Assembly: GCF_000263635.1 (NCBI RefSeq) | Contig: NZ_ADEV01000007.1 | Location: 124,001-188,000, forward strand | Length of the DNA: 64,000 nt | Direction: 5' to 3' | DNA from: Gardnerella greenwoodii 00703Dmash | Lineage (GTDB): Bacteria > Actinomycetota > Actinomycetes > Actinomycetales > Bifidobacteriaceae | Shown: in pieces, positions 1 through 9,708 of the stretch | Layout of the letters: the number at the start of each line of letters is the position of its first letter | How positions within the stretch are numbered: position 1 is the first letter of the stretch | The notes under the pieces: model-generated | Seen by the model: only the letters and a program-made list of their open reading frames with translations | Told to the model about the DNA's origin: nothing | Database searches by the model: none | Made by a program: the position numbers and the translations under genes

Positions 1-764
1 GCGCGCAGCATACCTACATGTAGTATTTTAGCCCGTGGAAGCGACCGGCTTTAGACACACCGAAGACGCAATTTCGTCGTTTTGGCGCCGGAAATTATTC
101 ATTCTAAATGCATTTTTCAGTAGATTTTTTAGCGGTACTAGTAGATTATAGGAATTTTTCCATATGCGCGATTATATGCAATATTATATGCCCTTTTTGC
201 TTGAAATCGTTCATGGGGGGGGGTATAACTACTAAAGGCTTTAAAAGTACCATACTATTTTACTGACCGCTTTAGTCGCCACACTTGCGTATAGGGCTTA
301 TAGGTATGTATACTCTCTACCTGTGGTTGGATTGCTACGCGTCACTGCACGGCATCATGCGCGGCACTGCTACTAGCTTAGAGTTGGCTTGAGCACTTGG
401 CTTTGAGTGTGACTAGTAGCGCTACTTATTAGTAGTACTACTGATTGGTTGGTTGACGGTTGGTTGACTAGTTAATTGATTGGTTGTCTGCCGGTTACTT
501 GCTAGTGAGTTGCTAGTGAGTTGACGGTTGATTGGCTAGTTAGTTGACTAGTGAGTTGGCTGATTAGTTAGCTTCGGTTGGAAGCTTGCTGATTAGCAGG
601 GTAGATAGAAGGCTGCGGTTGGCGGCTTACTAGATAGAAGGCTGACGGTCAGCAGGGCTGCGTTTGCTCTGCTACACGGCTCGTTTGCTCTGCTACACAG
701 TATGGTTACGCGAGGTTTAGAAGCTGCGGCTTTTGCGGCAGCGAAGGATTAGGAAGGCGAGAGA
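1..764. other. Long non-coding region upstream of the giant adhesin
   Basis: No convincing gene is seen in this stretch. It holds a promoter-like sequence with a 9-G run (201-229, listed separately). From about 420 to 660 there is degenerate repetitive DNA built from short words such as GATTGGTT, GTTGACTAGT and TAGTGAGTTG, followed by the tandem word CGTTTGCTCTGCTACAC near 662-700. The adhesin start at 765 has a purine-rich ribosome site just upstream (AGGAAGG at 751-757). If the G-tract promoter drives the adhesin, the transcript has a leader of more than 500 nt that contains these repeats. Whether the repeats form a structure or are decayed insertion remnants cannot be judged by eye. Confidence 0.6.
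201..229 (+). promoter_or_regulatory. Candidate phase-variable promoter with poly-G spacer
   Basis: TTGAAA at 201-206 and TATAAC at 224-229 are separated by exactly 17 bases. The last nine spacer bases (215-223) are an uninterrupted run of G touching the -10 box. A run placed this way changes promoter spacing when it slips during replication, as is known for some neisserial surface-protein promoters. The match to -35/-10 boxes and the spacing are seen; activity and slippage are inferred. The next gene downstream is the adhesin at 765, about 535 bases away. Confidence 0.5.
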
Positions 765-3700
765 ATGTTACCAGCAAAGTTCCGTGGATTCGCATCACGA
801 GTGGGTCGTCTTGCGTCGCGCGCTTTGGCTTGGCGTAAGACCAGCGAGCGCGATGCCGCCGTTCGTACTTCCAGCAACGTCACCATCGCTTGCACTGCTC
901 ACCCAGCACACACTCTTCGTCGCGCGCTTTTCGCAATGTTCGTAGCCGCCGCCACCATAGTAACCATGCTCATAGTGCCGCCGGTAAAAGAAGCAAATGC
1001 AACTCAGGCTTGGTGGGATTACGCTGGCAATGGCTACTTTACTGATGGCAACTTCTGGGTTGGCGATGCTGTTCGTGATATCTCTATTACCTATCCGAAT
1101 ATTGAATATAATCAGTGGGATAGTGATTATGGTAAAAGCGGAACTAAGATCAGCTGGGATATTGTTTTCAACCAGGAGTCCATTGGGTTTGCTTCTGCTT
1201 CGTTGAAACAACTTCCTCACGGCAATCAGCCTAAGGATGGTGCGTCTTGGGAAGGTAGACCGCTTTTTATTGTTTTTCTTCCAAAGGGTCTTAGGGATGG
1301 GGATAGAAATAATAAGAGTTCTGTTTACATTACACGAACGAAAACAGTGCGTACCTTTGACAATGAATTACATAAATTTGTATTTTCAAATGAAGTAAAA
1401 CATAATCACCAACGTCCTGCAGAATTTGCTACAGGTAGGAATTACTCTTACGCTGATGGCGATAAAGATTTTCAGACTGTTTGGAATGCAACTTTTGGTA
1501 AATATGGCGAGAAGGCTACTTGCGGCGAATTTAAGGATCAATATGGTTTTTGTGAAATTCGCAAGTGGCGAGGTAGTCCGAATAATCCAAATGATTCCAG
1601 CAATAAGTTTGGTCGCGTGCTAGCCGATTGGGGACAGGCTGATACTACTTATGGATATAAGTGGCACATAGAGGCTTTCGTTGAGGATGGTGTTAATCCG
1701 GAAACATTGCCTATTATCGCTGGTTGGAATTCAAATGGTACTCTTGGCAGTTGGGGAAGTGGTACACGTAACAAGTGGGCTGCTATGGGTCCATTTGATA
1801 CTGATGGCGATGGTATTCCTGATTACGTTGAGCATCAAGTAAAAATGAATCCGACAAATGGCGATGAGATTTCATACCCTCAATACAATAATTCAGATGA
1901 TAAAAAGTATGGGCAAGATAATATTCCTATTACTACATATCATCGCCCTGTTACAGTGAAACCGTTTGCAAGAACCGGTGAGTGGGGAGGTGATTCTTCG
2001 CATGGCAGTTTTGAATACGATGGTGGTACGACTACTAATTTGCCTACCAATCTTGGCATAAAATATGAGCTTACTAACAAAATTCCTGAAGGTGTAAGAG
2101 TAGTTAATTCTTCATCGAAGATGCCTGAGGGCTCTGTGTATATTGATAGCAGAACTGGTCATGTAACTTATAATCCTAGAAAAGAAGATAAAGGCAAAGT
2201 TCTTGAATTTGGGACAAAAATTACTTATCCTAATCCTTCTCGATACCCGTATAACTGTAAGTATTATGATCGTGGATCTTTCGTTACGGAGCAGCACCCA
2301 ACTAAAATCAAGGTCGTTTCGCAAGCCTCGCTGTACAACCCTGTTTACACTCCAGTTGATTTGACGGAAAAAACTGGTCAGGATCAGAGAGATGTTAATC
2401 CGATTGTTTACACTGCTAAACCACAAAGCGTTAAGGATCCAAGCAAGAAGCATGCGGATAGTATTCAGGCTGGTGATCTTCCTAAAGATGCTACTTTTGA
2501 GCTGAAGCAGTATGTAAAAGGTAAGAATAGGAGCGATTCCGTTCTTGATTGGTCTCACATAGATTCGCAATATAAAAATAGTGGACAAGTCCGTTTTTAT
2601 TCAAACAAGTGGAGAGAGCCTGGAGACGGGAAGTTCCGTACTCCTGTAGTAGTTCACTATGCGGATGGTTCTAATTCTACGGATGACGATGCAGCTAATG
2701 TTGACGCAAGAGGAGATTTTAGCAAGAGCGTAGTGTATGCTTCGGTTAATCTTAAGCGTCCAAATCCTAATGATTCTGAGCTGAAGCTGAATATTTATAA
2801 GGGTTACGGCAGTAATAATTTAGGAGATAATGGCTCTGTAACTATTGATGTTAACGATCCGCTTAAACCAAGTATTTGGATTGATTCGTGGGCTCAGTAT
2901 CAAATTGGTCAAATATCGTTGAAGTCACTTTGTTGGAAGGAAACAAAGGAAGGTAATAGTGTCAAGAAGGAGAACTATACCTTTAGTGACCTGTCTAAAA
3001 CGAATAACGATAATACTATTAACGGATTGACTTTTAAGCAGACTGAAAAATGGCCTCATGCTAGCGATAGTGAGCAGGAAACTTGCTTTGCTAACGGAAC
3101 GTGCAATAGCAAAAAGTTGTTTGATAAGGACGCTTTTACTATTGAACGTTCGCGTGGTGAGATTTCCGGCACGCCTGAGAAGGGCGGTAAGTACGTTTGC
3201 CGCGTGTTTGCTTTGAGAGATGGAAGCCAAGCAAAAACTGATTTTGATACCGCTGTCAATAAGAAAAACTATAACGTCACTTTGCCTAAAAATAGTCAAA
3301 AATTCGACTGGCAGTCTAAGACAGTAACTTTTGTTGCGCATTCTTTGGCTCACAAATATAACCCTCAGTACAAGAAGTCGTATGTGAAGATTTTGTCTGA
3401 AGCTACTTCGGCTGCTCCAGTAAGCCATCGTGGTGCTAACGGCGCTGGTAACGACAAGAGTCAACAGGATCTTGTGCCAGAAGGTACAAGTTTGCCAAAA
3501 GGCACATGGTTTGAGTTAAAGAAATACTCAAAACATTCGGATTCAAAAGATAAGCTTTCGTGGTCTAGTTTTAAAGATAAGCAGAGTAACAAGAAACAGA
3601 ATAAAAATGAAGCCGAAGATACTACTTCTGACACTGCGTATGGCAAAGTTACTTTTAAACCATTAAGAGGTACAGAACTTAAAGAGTATTTCGCTCCTGT

Positions 3701-6700
3701 AATTGTGCATTATTCAGACGGTTCAACTTCCGAAGATCCAGATTCTGGTAACCTTGGCAAACCTGTGTATGCACCTGTGTCTGTGACTAATCAACAATAT
3801 CAAGATGATGATTTAAAGCTTAAGGTTTATTCACACCTTGGTGCCGGCGGAAGACAAATTGAGGATAACGATAATACTGGTATTCGTTTCCGACCAGGTG
3901 AAGTGTTAGGCGACGCTACTGGCAACACCAAGCCAATGTTCTTTGACTCGTGGTCAAGTGCTAAGCCAGGAAAAATTTATCAGCGTATGCTTTGCTATAA
4001 AAAGAATCCACAAACTGGTAAACCTGAAAGCTATGAGATTGATGGTGTTAATGGTCTAAAACTTGCTGGTCGAGATGGCAATACACAAAGCGGTAGTTTT
4101 GTTGTAGGTAAACCTTCTCAATGGCTTACGGCTACTGAAAAGCAGAGGAATGAGTGTAAAGCCGATGGTAGCAAATGCAACCGTAACCTTTACTTATATG
4201 GTGATGAGCATGATACCACAGAACGCACTTGGGGCTGGTTACAAGGTAATGTAAACAAGAATAGTGGCGACTTTGTTTGCACTGTGTACGCTATTAAAGA
4301 CCTTGAAAATGGAAGTAAGCATGGCGATTTGCAAACTAAGTTTGATACAGAGCTAAATAAGTTTGTAAAGAATCCTGGCGATCGCAATTTTGAAGATGTT
4401 ATTAAGACAGTCTTAAAGGATCAGAAGGGTAGCAAAAACAATCCTATTGATGCCACTCAAAGGCACGTTGATTGGGATTCGGTAACCTTCCCAATTCATG
4501 TGCATAACGACGCTCACTACTACAACCCTCAATATATCCCCCTTACAATGGAGGCCGGCACCAAACAAGCCACTGCTTTGCCTACAAGCGCGAAGGATGC
4601 TAATGGTGCTGATAAGTTGCAAGACGATGTGCGCGTAGGCGATCTGCCTGACGGAACTTGGTTTGAGTTTAAGAAATCTTTAAGCTACACATTCTTTGAG
4701 GATGATCAAGATAATAAAGCTGACTCTGGTAATTCAGCTAAGAATCCTACGGGCAAGTTTGGCAAGGTTACGTTCCGACCGCACAGGTGGTTCCCTGCTG
4801 CATCTGAAAAAACGCAGGTTATTGTGCATTATCCGGACAATTCCACTTCGGAAGACAAGGATTCTGGTAACAACGGCAAACCTATTTATGCGACGGTAAA
4901 CATTACGCGTAAGCATGATGAATATGCTAATAATTTGCACTTGAATGTTGGCGATAAAGAAGGTAGTGGCGACTGGCAAAATCTTACGATTAGCCTTAGT
5001 AAAGACGAGGAGCTCAAGACGGCTAATCAGACGATTCGTTGGCTTGATTCTTGGTCCGTGTATAAGCCTGGAAAAATCAATTTGCGCACAATCTGCCATA
5101 AGGTTAATCCAGATGGCACTATGTCTCACTACCAGTCGGGCGGCATTGCTGGCATTAAGATGCAAGATGTAAAGATTTGGGATCATACAGAGGATGCGAA
5201 ACAGCAGAAAGCTTGCGAGAATGATAGGAGCAAGTGCCACCCTGATACGCAGCTCTACGACGATTACATTACGAATGGTAACTCACGCAACACTACAGAG
5301 CGTACTCGCGGATGGATTAAAGGCACAGCTAATGAGACTGGCGACTACGAGTGCGTAGTGTACGCGATTAAAAATAAGCAGCATCTTATTAATGACAATG
5401 ACGATTTGCTTGATAGATTCGACAAAGCTGTAAAGTCAATTACTCCAGATAAAAACGGAAAAGTAACACCAAGTAACACTGATCCTTTGAGTGGCTTCAA
5501 GTGGAATCTTGATGGAGATACTGGCAAAACAGCGGCAGTGGAAGGCGTTGACTATGCGAAGCGCACAATACCAATCCACATTCATACGCAAGCTCATAAG
5601 TACAATCCAGTGTACGAAAAGGTGTCTGTGCAGGCTGGTAAGGAAGTGCAGTCTGGTTTGCCAAAGAACAAGAAGCCGACTGGTGATCAGGTAAAGACTG
5701 ACTCGCTTGCGTATCAAGCGATTGCGAATGGTGAAGCCTTCCCTGATGGCACTTGGTTTGAGCTGAAGAAAGAAGCGTCGTCGCCTGCAAACTACGCTAA
5801 TGCATACGATTGGTCATTCTGGAAGAATGGTCAGAAGGATAGCAATGCGCCTAAGGACCAGAGTAATCCATTAAGTCAGGATCCAACTAACCCACTCAAT
5901 CACAGTGGTAAAGATGTTGGCGTAGGCTCAGGCTCTAAGTATGGAAACGTTACATTCCGCCCAGACGTAACTATTGCGGCTAAAGATTACTACCAGACGC
6001 ATGTGATTGTGCACTACCCAGACGGCTCTACTTCGGACAATCCTGATGCTGGTAATAACCAGTTTAAGGCTTCTTCCAGCGCAACAAGCACCATGAACCC
6101 TGTGTTTGCCAAGGTGCAGGTGACTGATTTAGGCTATAAGGGTACTGATTTGAGGATGGTTCTAACTAAAGCTAAAGATACAGATAGTCCTCTTAATAGT
6201 AAGAGTGATCTTACAGTAATGAAGGGCATTGGTCTTCTTAAAAACCCGTTTGTGCAAGCGTGGAGCGTAAAAGATAAAGGCAAGATCAATCTGCGCATGA
6301 TGTGCACTAAGCAAGGCGAAAATAAGTGGAGCCACGGGCTTGAAAATACGTTGAACATGCACTTGGGTAATGGTTACGGCGAGAGCACTCCTGAATGGAC
6401 CTTTGCTAACGAAGCGCAGCAGAAAGAGTGTAGAGAAAATGGATTCTGCCATGCTGAACGTGTTCTCTACGGCTTGCTGAATGATAATGCTCAGCCTGGA
6501 AGTGTAGAAAGTGCTGTGGCGCGCAGGGAAGAAGAAATCGAGGGCGATCCTAAGGAGACCGGAACGTATTCTTGCTCTGTTTTTGCGCTGAAAGATAAGG
6601 CGCTTGATGCTTTTAATAAAGTTGTTACCAATGGTTCTACATCAACTGATATGTGGAATATAAATCTTAGTTCTGATGGCTCTCTAGTGAAATCTAAGGA

Positions 6701-7163
6701 CTGGGATCGCATATCGTTCAAGGTTAACGTGGTCGAGAAATTCGCTCTGCCAAAGACCGGCGGGGACGGGCTTAGCATGGTGCTGCTGGTGGTGGCGATG
6801 ATCGGCATGTGCGTTATGTGCGGCGCGTTCTTCGTTGATCAGACGAAGTGGGGTCACGCGATGCTCGTTGGCGCGGCTGGTGGTGTTGCCGGCGCGGCTG
6901 CTGGCATGATGTGCGGTTTGCGCTCCGCTACGCAAGCTGTCATCACGCGAAACAGCAACGGCAACCGTGACGGCAACAGCAACCGTAACCCCAACAGTAA
7001 AATTTCCGAAATTTGGCGCGGTTTAGTCAAAAAAGTCAAGAATATTAGGCGATTTGACGATTATTCTGTGTCCGTAAAAGATTTTGTCCGCAAAGCCACC
7101 GGATGGTTGCGTGCCGCATTGAGGCGCGTCGGAAGGTGGGCTGCCGAAAGGTGGCGATGCTGA
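765..7163 (+). CDS. Giant Rib-like repeat surface adhesin, LPKTG-anchored
   Basis: A 2,132-residue protein. The N-terminus is a long basic leader followed by a hydrophobic core (residues about 50-72) ending near KEANATQA, consistent with an extended signal peptide. A calcium-binding-like DTDGDGIPD motif lies at about 345-353. From residue 524 onward there are four divergent copies of a unit of 340-390 residues (YNP starts at 524, 865, 1253 and 1613). Each carries DGTWFELKK-like, GKVTFRP-like and VIVHYPDGSTS-like segments and a pair of cysteines; the YPDGS segment is typical of Rib/alpha-like surface repeats. LPKTG is at residues 1995-1999. Unusually, 133 residues follow it, with two hydrophobic stretches and a basic tail. 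The start at 765 has AGGAAGG a few bases upstream. Role inferred: cell-wall-linked adhesin. Confidence 0.85.
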   Translation: MLPAKFRGFASRVGRLASRALAWRKTSERDAAVRTSSNVTIACTAHPAHTLRRALFAMFVAAATIVTMLIVPPVKEANATQAWWDYAGNGYFTDGNFWVGDAVRDISITYPNIEYNQWDSDYGKSGTKISWDIVFNQESIGFASASLKQLPHGNQPKDGASWEGRPLFIVFLPKGLRDGDRNNKSSVYITRTKTVRTFDNELHKFVFSNEVKHNHQRPAEFATGRNYSYADGDKDFQTVWNATFGKYGEKATCGEFKDQYGFCEIRKWRGSPNNPNDSSNKFGRVLADWGQADTTYGYKWHIEAFVEDGVNPETLPIIAGWNSNGTLGSWGSGTRNKWAAMGPFDTDGDGIPDYVEHQVKMNPTNGDEISYPQYNNSDDKKYGQDNIPITTYHRPVTVKPFARTGEWGGDSSHGSFEYDGGTTTNLPTNLGIKYELTNKIPEGVRVVNSSSKMPEGSVYIDSRTGHVTYNPRKEDKGKVLEFGTKITYPNPSRYPYNCKYYDRGSFVTEQHPTKIKVVSQASLYNPVYTPVDLTEKTGQDQRDVNPIVYTAKPQSVKDPSKKHADSIQAGDLPKDATFELKQYVKGKNRSDSVLDWSHIDSQYKNSGQVRFYSNKWREPGDGKFRTPVVVHYADGSNSTDDDAANVDARGDFSKSVVYASVNLKRPNPNDSELKLNIYKGYGSNNLGDNGSVTIDVNDPLKPSIWIDSWAQYQIGQISLKSLCWKETKEGNSVKKENYTFSDLSKTNNDNTINGLTFKQTEKWPHASDSEQETCFANGTCNSKKLFDKDAFTIERSRGEISGTPEKGGKYVCRVFALRDGSQAKTDFDTAVNKKNYNVTLPKNSQKFDWQSKTVTFVAHSLAHKYNPQYKKSYVKILSEATSAAPVSHRGANGAGNDKSQQDLVPEGTSLPKGTWFELKKYSKHSDSKDKLSWSSFKDKQSNKKQNKNEAEDTTSDTAYGKVTFKPLRGTELKEYFAPVIVHYSDGSTSEDPDSGNLGKPVYAPVSVTNQQYQDDDLKLKVYSHLGAGGRQIEDNDNTGIRFRPGEVLGDATGNTKPMFFDSWSSAKPGKIYQRMLCYKKNPQTGKPESYEIDGVNGLKLAGRDGNTQSGSFVVGKPSQWLTATEKQRNECKADGSKCNRNLYLYGDEHDTTERTWGWLQGNVNKNSGDFVCTVYAIKDLENGSKHGDLQTKFDTELNKFVKNPGDRNFEDVIKTVLKDQKGSKNNPIDATQRHVDWDSVTFPIHVHNDAHYYNPQYIPLTMEAGTKQATALPTSAKDANGADKLQDDVRVGDLPDGTWFEFKKSLSYTFFEDDQDNKADSGNSAKNPTGKFGKVTFRPHRWFPAASEKTQVIVHYPDNSTSEDKDSGNNGKPIYATVNITRKHDEYANNLHLNVGDKEGSGDWQNLTISLSKDEELKTANQTIRWLDSWSVYKPGKINLRTICHKVNPDGTMSHYQSGGIAGIKMQDVKIWDHTEDAKQQKACENDRSKCHPDTQLYDDYITNGNSRNTTERTRGWIKGTANETGDYECVVYAIKNKQHLINDNDDLLDRFDKAVKSITPDKNGKVTPSNTDPLSGFKWNLDGDTGKTAAVEGVDYAKRTIPIHIHTQAHKYNPVYEKVSVQAGKEVQSGLPKNKKPTGDQVKTDSLAYQAIANGEAFPDGTWFELKKEASSPANYANAYDWSFWKNGQKDSNAPKDQSNPLSQDPTNPLNHSGKDVGVGSGSKYGNVTFRPDVTIAAKDYYQTHVIVHYPDGSTSDNPDAGNNQFKASSSATSTMNPVFAKVQVTDLGYKGTDLRMVLTKAKDTDSPLNSKSDLTVMKGIGLLKNPFVQAWSVKDKGKINLRMMCTKQGENKWSHGLENTLNMHLGNGYGESTPEWTFANEAQQKECRENGFCHAERVLYGLLNDNAQPGSVESAVARREEEIEGDPKETGTYSCSVFALKDKALDAFNKVVTNGSTSTDMWNINLSSDGSLVKSKDWDRISFKVNVVEKFALPKTGGDGLSMVLLVVAMIGMCVMCGAFFVDQTKWGHAMLVGAAGGVAGAAAGMMCGLRSATQAVITRNSNGNRDGNSNRNPNSKISEIWRGLVKKVKNIRRFDDYSVSVKDFVRKATGWLRAALRRVGRWAAERWRC

Positions 7164-7327
7164 TGAAAAAATTTGCACGCAAACCTGCACGTCGGCTGGT
7201 CTAAAGACGCAACTGGCTCGCAAGCTTGCATGCGATTCGCGCTAAAACTTGTTGCGCAGAAAAATTAAAAATAAACGTATTTTCCTCAAAACCTGCCCCA
7301 AAAGGGGCCTGAACAAAGGAGAAGAAA
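7164..7327 (+). other. Spacer between adhesin and pilin gene
   Basis: A gap of 164 bases with no gene. The palindromic CCCCAAAAGGGG-like stretch at about 7294-7306 lies shortly before the pilin ribosome site (AAAGGAGAAG near 7315-7325). I see no clear terminator, so read-through from the adhesin gene is possible. Confidence 0.4.
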
Positions 7328-9034
7328 GTGAATAAATTCACTAAACAATGCGTGGCCGCTGTGGCCTCGCTCGCAATGGCTGGCACGCTGTGCGTCGCCG
7401 GCGCCGTGGTGGCTGGCAGCTCCGCGTGGGCTGTTGATGGGACTGAATGCACAGCCAACAAGGCACCATGGGATACAACCCAAACCGCCAACTGCGTTGG
7501 TTCCATCACCATCAAGAAGTATGAGGATAAGGGTAATGGTGATACATCCGTTCCTCTTCCTGGTGCTAAATTCAAGGTACAAAGAGTTACGAAGCTTTCT
7601 ACCTCTGATACCACAAACACAGATCTCAAAGATTATAAGAACTGGGAAGCTCTTGCTACTAAGGTGAAATCTCTTAACGATAATCCTAATCAGGCAGGCA
7701 TGGAATTTGATGCAAGTGCTACGCAAGAAGCTGTAACAGGTTCTGATGGTTCGAAGAAATTCAGCAATCTTCCTATCGGCCTTTATAAGGTAGAAGAAAC
7801 ACAGCCAGCACCTGGCCACTCTAATGACGTTACACCGTTCTACATGACTATTCCAGAAATCACTCATGAAGCAAATAAGCAAGTTACCTATGACTACAAT
7901 GTAACTGCAAAACCAAAGAATCAGAGCCTTGCTGGTAAGATTACGAAGACTCTTGTTCGCGGTGAAAATGAGACAGCATTTGTGGGTAATGGCGATACCA
8001 TGACCTACAAGATTTCTGCTGCTGTTACTAGTAACACTGCTACAGAACGTAAGAATTGGACTAAGGATGATCTGACGGGATACACTGTATTCGATCAGGC
8101 TCCTGCAGGTGTATTCAATGACTATACGGCAGCTGTTGTTAAGTCTGCAACAGTGGTTTATAAAGAAAACGGTACTACAGATAAATCTGTACCTTTGAAA
8201 GATGATAAAGGTACTAATAATATCTCTGTTGCTACTGAAGATGTTAAAGGTAAAGATAACAATACAACCGTAGCAACACGTATTAAGGTTTCTTTCAATG
8301 AAACTGGATTAACAAGCATCGCAACAGCAGCTAAAGCTGACGCTAATGCAAAGGTAGAAGTTGAATTTGCGTTCACGATTAAGGATCCTACGCAAGTCAC
8401 TGAAAAGAGTTTCACCAATAAGTCTGGTTTTATTCCGGGACAGGGTAAGAATAAGCCAACTCCAACCCCAGAAGTTCCAGGCGATGGTGGCTCAACGGTT
8501 ACATCCAATTACGGATACTTACAGGTGAACAAGTACGACGGTACTTTTAAATCAACAGATGCGAATACTCAGACGTCTAAGCCTAAGCTCGCTGGCGCTA
8601 AGTTCAAGCTCTTCGCTAAGAAGACTGATGCTGACGCATGTGCTGCAAATACAAGCGCAACTGAATGCCAAAACGCTTCAAAGGTTGGCGAACTCACTAC
8701 TGTTGACGGTGGTAAGTTCCAAACTCCTGTGAAGGTTGTTGTTGATGATTCAACGCACCCATTCTACATTGTTGAGACTGAAGCTCCAGCTAACTATGAG
8801 CGCGATCATCAGGCCCATAAAGCAGTTGTTCTTGCAACTTCCACGGAACAAAATCCTACATCCGTCGACATTGCTAACGTGCCAACAAAGGACAACGGTT
8901 CTTGGTTCCACCTTCCAAAGACCGGTGCTGCTGGCGTTGTGATCTTCGCATTGGCTGGCGTGTGCTTGGTGTGCTTCGGCATCTTCGTCTTCATGCGTAA
9001 CCGCAAGAAGGATGAAGAGCAGCAGGCTGCATGA
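7328..9034 (+). CDS. LPXTG-anchored major pilin (SpaA/Cna-B type)
   Basis: A 568-residue fimbrial backbone subunit. It starts at GTG 7328, six to ten bases after AAAGGAG. A signal peptide (about residues 1-36, ending SSAWA) precedes a Cna-B/SpaA domain at about 57-165 (KKYED, then LYKVEETQPAPG as the E-box). VTAKPKN at 192-198 resembles the pilin motif, making Lys197 the likely cross-linking lysine. A larger middle domain spans about 200-370. A second Cna-B domain (about 396-515) has LAGAKFKLF and YIVETEAPANYE. LPKTG lies at 529-533, then one membrane helix and RNRKKDEEQQAA. Sortase C would join subunits through the pilin lysine and LPKTG; its likely enzyme is at 10324. Cross-links are inferred from family knowledge. 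Confidence 0.92.
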   Translation: MNKFTKQCVAAVASLAMAGTLCVAGAVVAGSSAWAVDGTECTANKAPWDTTQTANCVGSITIKKYEDKGNGDTSVPLPGAKFKVQRVTKLSTSDTTNTDLKDYKNWEALATKVKSLNDNPNQAGMEFDASATQEAVTGSDGSKKFSNLPIGLYKVEETQPAPGHSNDVTPFYMTIPEITHEANKQVTYDYNVTAKPKNQSLAGKITKTLVRGENETAFVGNGDTMTYKISAAVTSNTATERKNWTKDDLTGYTVFDQAPAGVFNDYTAAVVKSATVVYKENGTTDKSVPLKDDKGTNNISVATEDVKGKDNNTTVATRIKVSFNETGLTSIATAAKADANAKVEVEFAFTIKDPTQVTEKSFTNKSGFIPGQGKNKPTPTPEVPGDGGSTVTSNYGYLQVNKYDGTFKSTDANTQTSKPKLAGAKFKLFAKKTDADACAANTSATECQNASKVGELTTVDGGKFQTPVKVVVDDSTHPFYIVETEAPANYERDHQAHKAVVLATSTEQNPTSVDIANVPTKDNGSWFHLPKTGAAGVVIFALAGVCLVCFGIFVFMRNRKKDEEQQAA

Positions 9035-9040
9035 TTCTTC

Positions 9041-9206
9041 GCAATTCTTCAGAATTGCAATCAGCTAGGCGATTAAAGCTGTAAACGCGCTTCGCGCGAG
9101 ATTTTAATCGCCTGGCTATAATTAAATACTCAGCAGGCTGCACTGTGTTCGCGCTTTGCGCGAGCATCCCTCTTCTTCGCACAGTGCAGTCTGCTGTCTT
9201 ATTCTT
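9041..9206 (+). terminator. Array of strong hairpins after the pilin gene
   Basis: Three inverted repeats follow the pilin stop codon: GCAATTCT..AGAATTGC (9041-9058); a 14-bp stem with one G-U pair (9064-9077 with 9103-9117) whose apex is itself a CGCGC-TTCG-type hairpin; and a 17-bp stem with one G-U pair (9131-9147 with 9180-9196) followed by TCTTATTCTTTC. The last is the best terminator candidate. The left arm of the third hairpin repeats the final coding bases of the pilin gene (CAGCAGGCTGCA). Confidence 0.6.
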
Positions 9207-9272
9207 TCTTTCCGTTCGGAAAAAACATTAATCAATAACAACAATGAATCATTTATTAAACAAGAAGTTAAT

Positions 9273-9620
9273 ATGTTTGGACATGCATTAGATGAGTATA
9301 AGAATGATTTAGGTGAAATCAAACACGACGAAAAAGCGTTAAAAGAAAAACTTTCGAGAGTAAGGTTTAATTACAATTTTTGTCATTGCTTTTCTTCTGG
9401 ATTTATTCTTTCATTTTTTGTAGGAGTATTCATTGCGTACGTACTTAAAATGGAAATGAATGCTTATTCTTTTGCGAGCATTATGGCTATTTGCATGATT
9501 GCATTGTTTGTGCAGTGGATTATCGTTTATGCGGAATGTATTTGTTATGAGGAAATGAAGCTTGCTGAAGATGAACTTGAAAAAATAAATAACACAGTTC
9601 AACCAAATTCTAAGAAATAA
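9273..9620 (+). CDS. Small two-helix membrane protein, unknown function
   Basis: Starting at ATG 9273 (AAGAAG about eight bases upstream) this encodes 115 residues. The open frame extends further upstream, but that part runs through the pilin terminator hairpins and looks non-coding. The first 40 residues are charged and heptad-like (ALDEYKNDLGEIKHDEKALKEKL), suggesting a short coiled coil. Two hydrophobic helices follow (FSSGFILSFFVGVFIAYVL and ASIMAICMIALFVQWIIVYA), then a charged tail with EDELEKI. I do not recognise the family. It sits between a pilin and its sortase, but is separated from both by repeats, so a role in pilus assembly is only a guess. Confidence 0.5.
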   Translation: MFGHALDEYKNDLGEIKHDEKALKEKLSRVRFNYNFCHCFSSGFILSFFVGVFIAYVLKMEMNAYSFASIMAICMIALFVQWIIVYAECICYEEMKLAEDELEKINNTVQPNSKK

Positions 9621-9708
9621 GTATGCGTATTAGCAACTGTAACTTAGTGCGTCGTAGTATTTTCGGTAGGTAGTTGCACTAAGATGAGTGCCTGCTGGAG
9701 TTAATGTA

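Noticed and set aside
795-1220. 141-residue reverse open frame inside the adhesin gene
   Set aside because: It is antisense to a well-supported coding region, has no ribosome site and no recognisable sequence.
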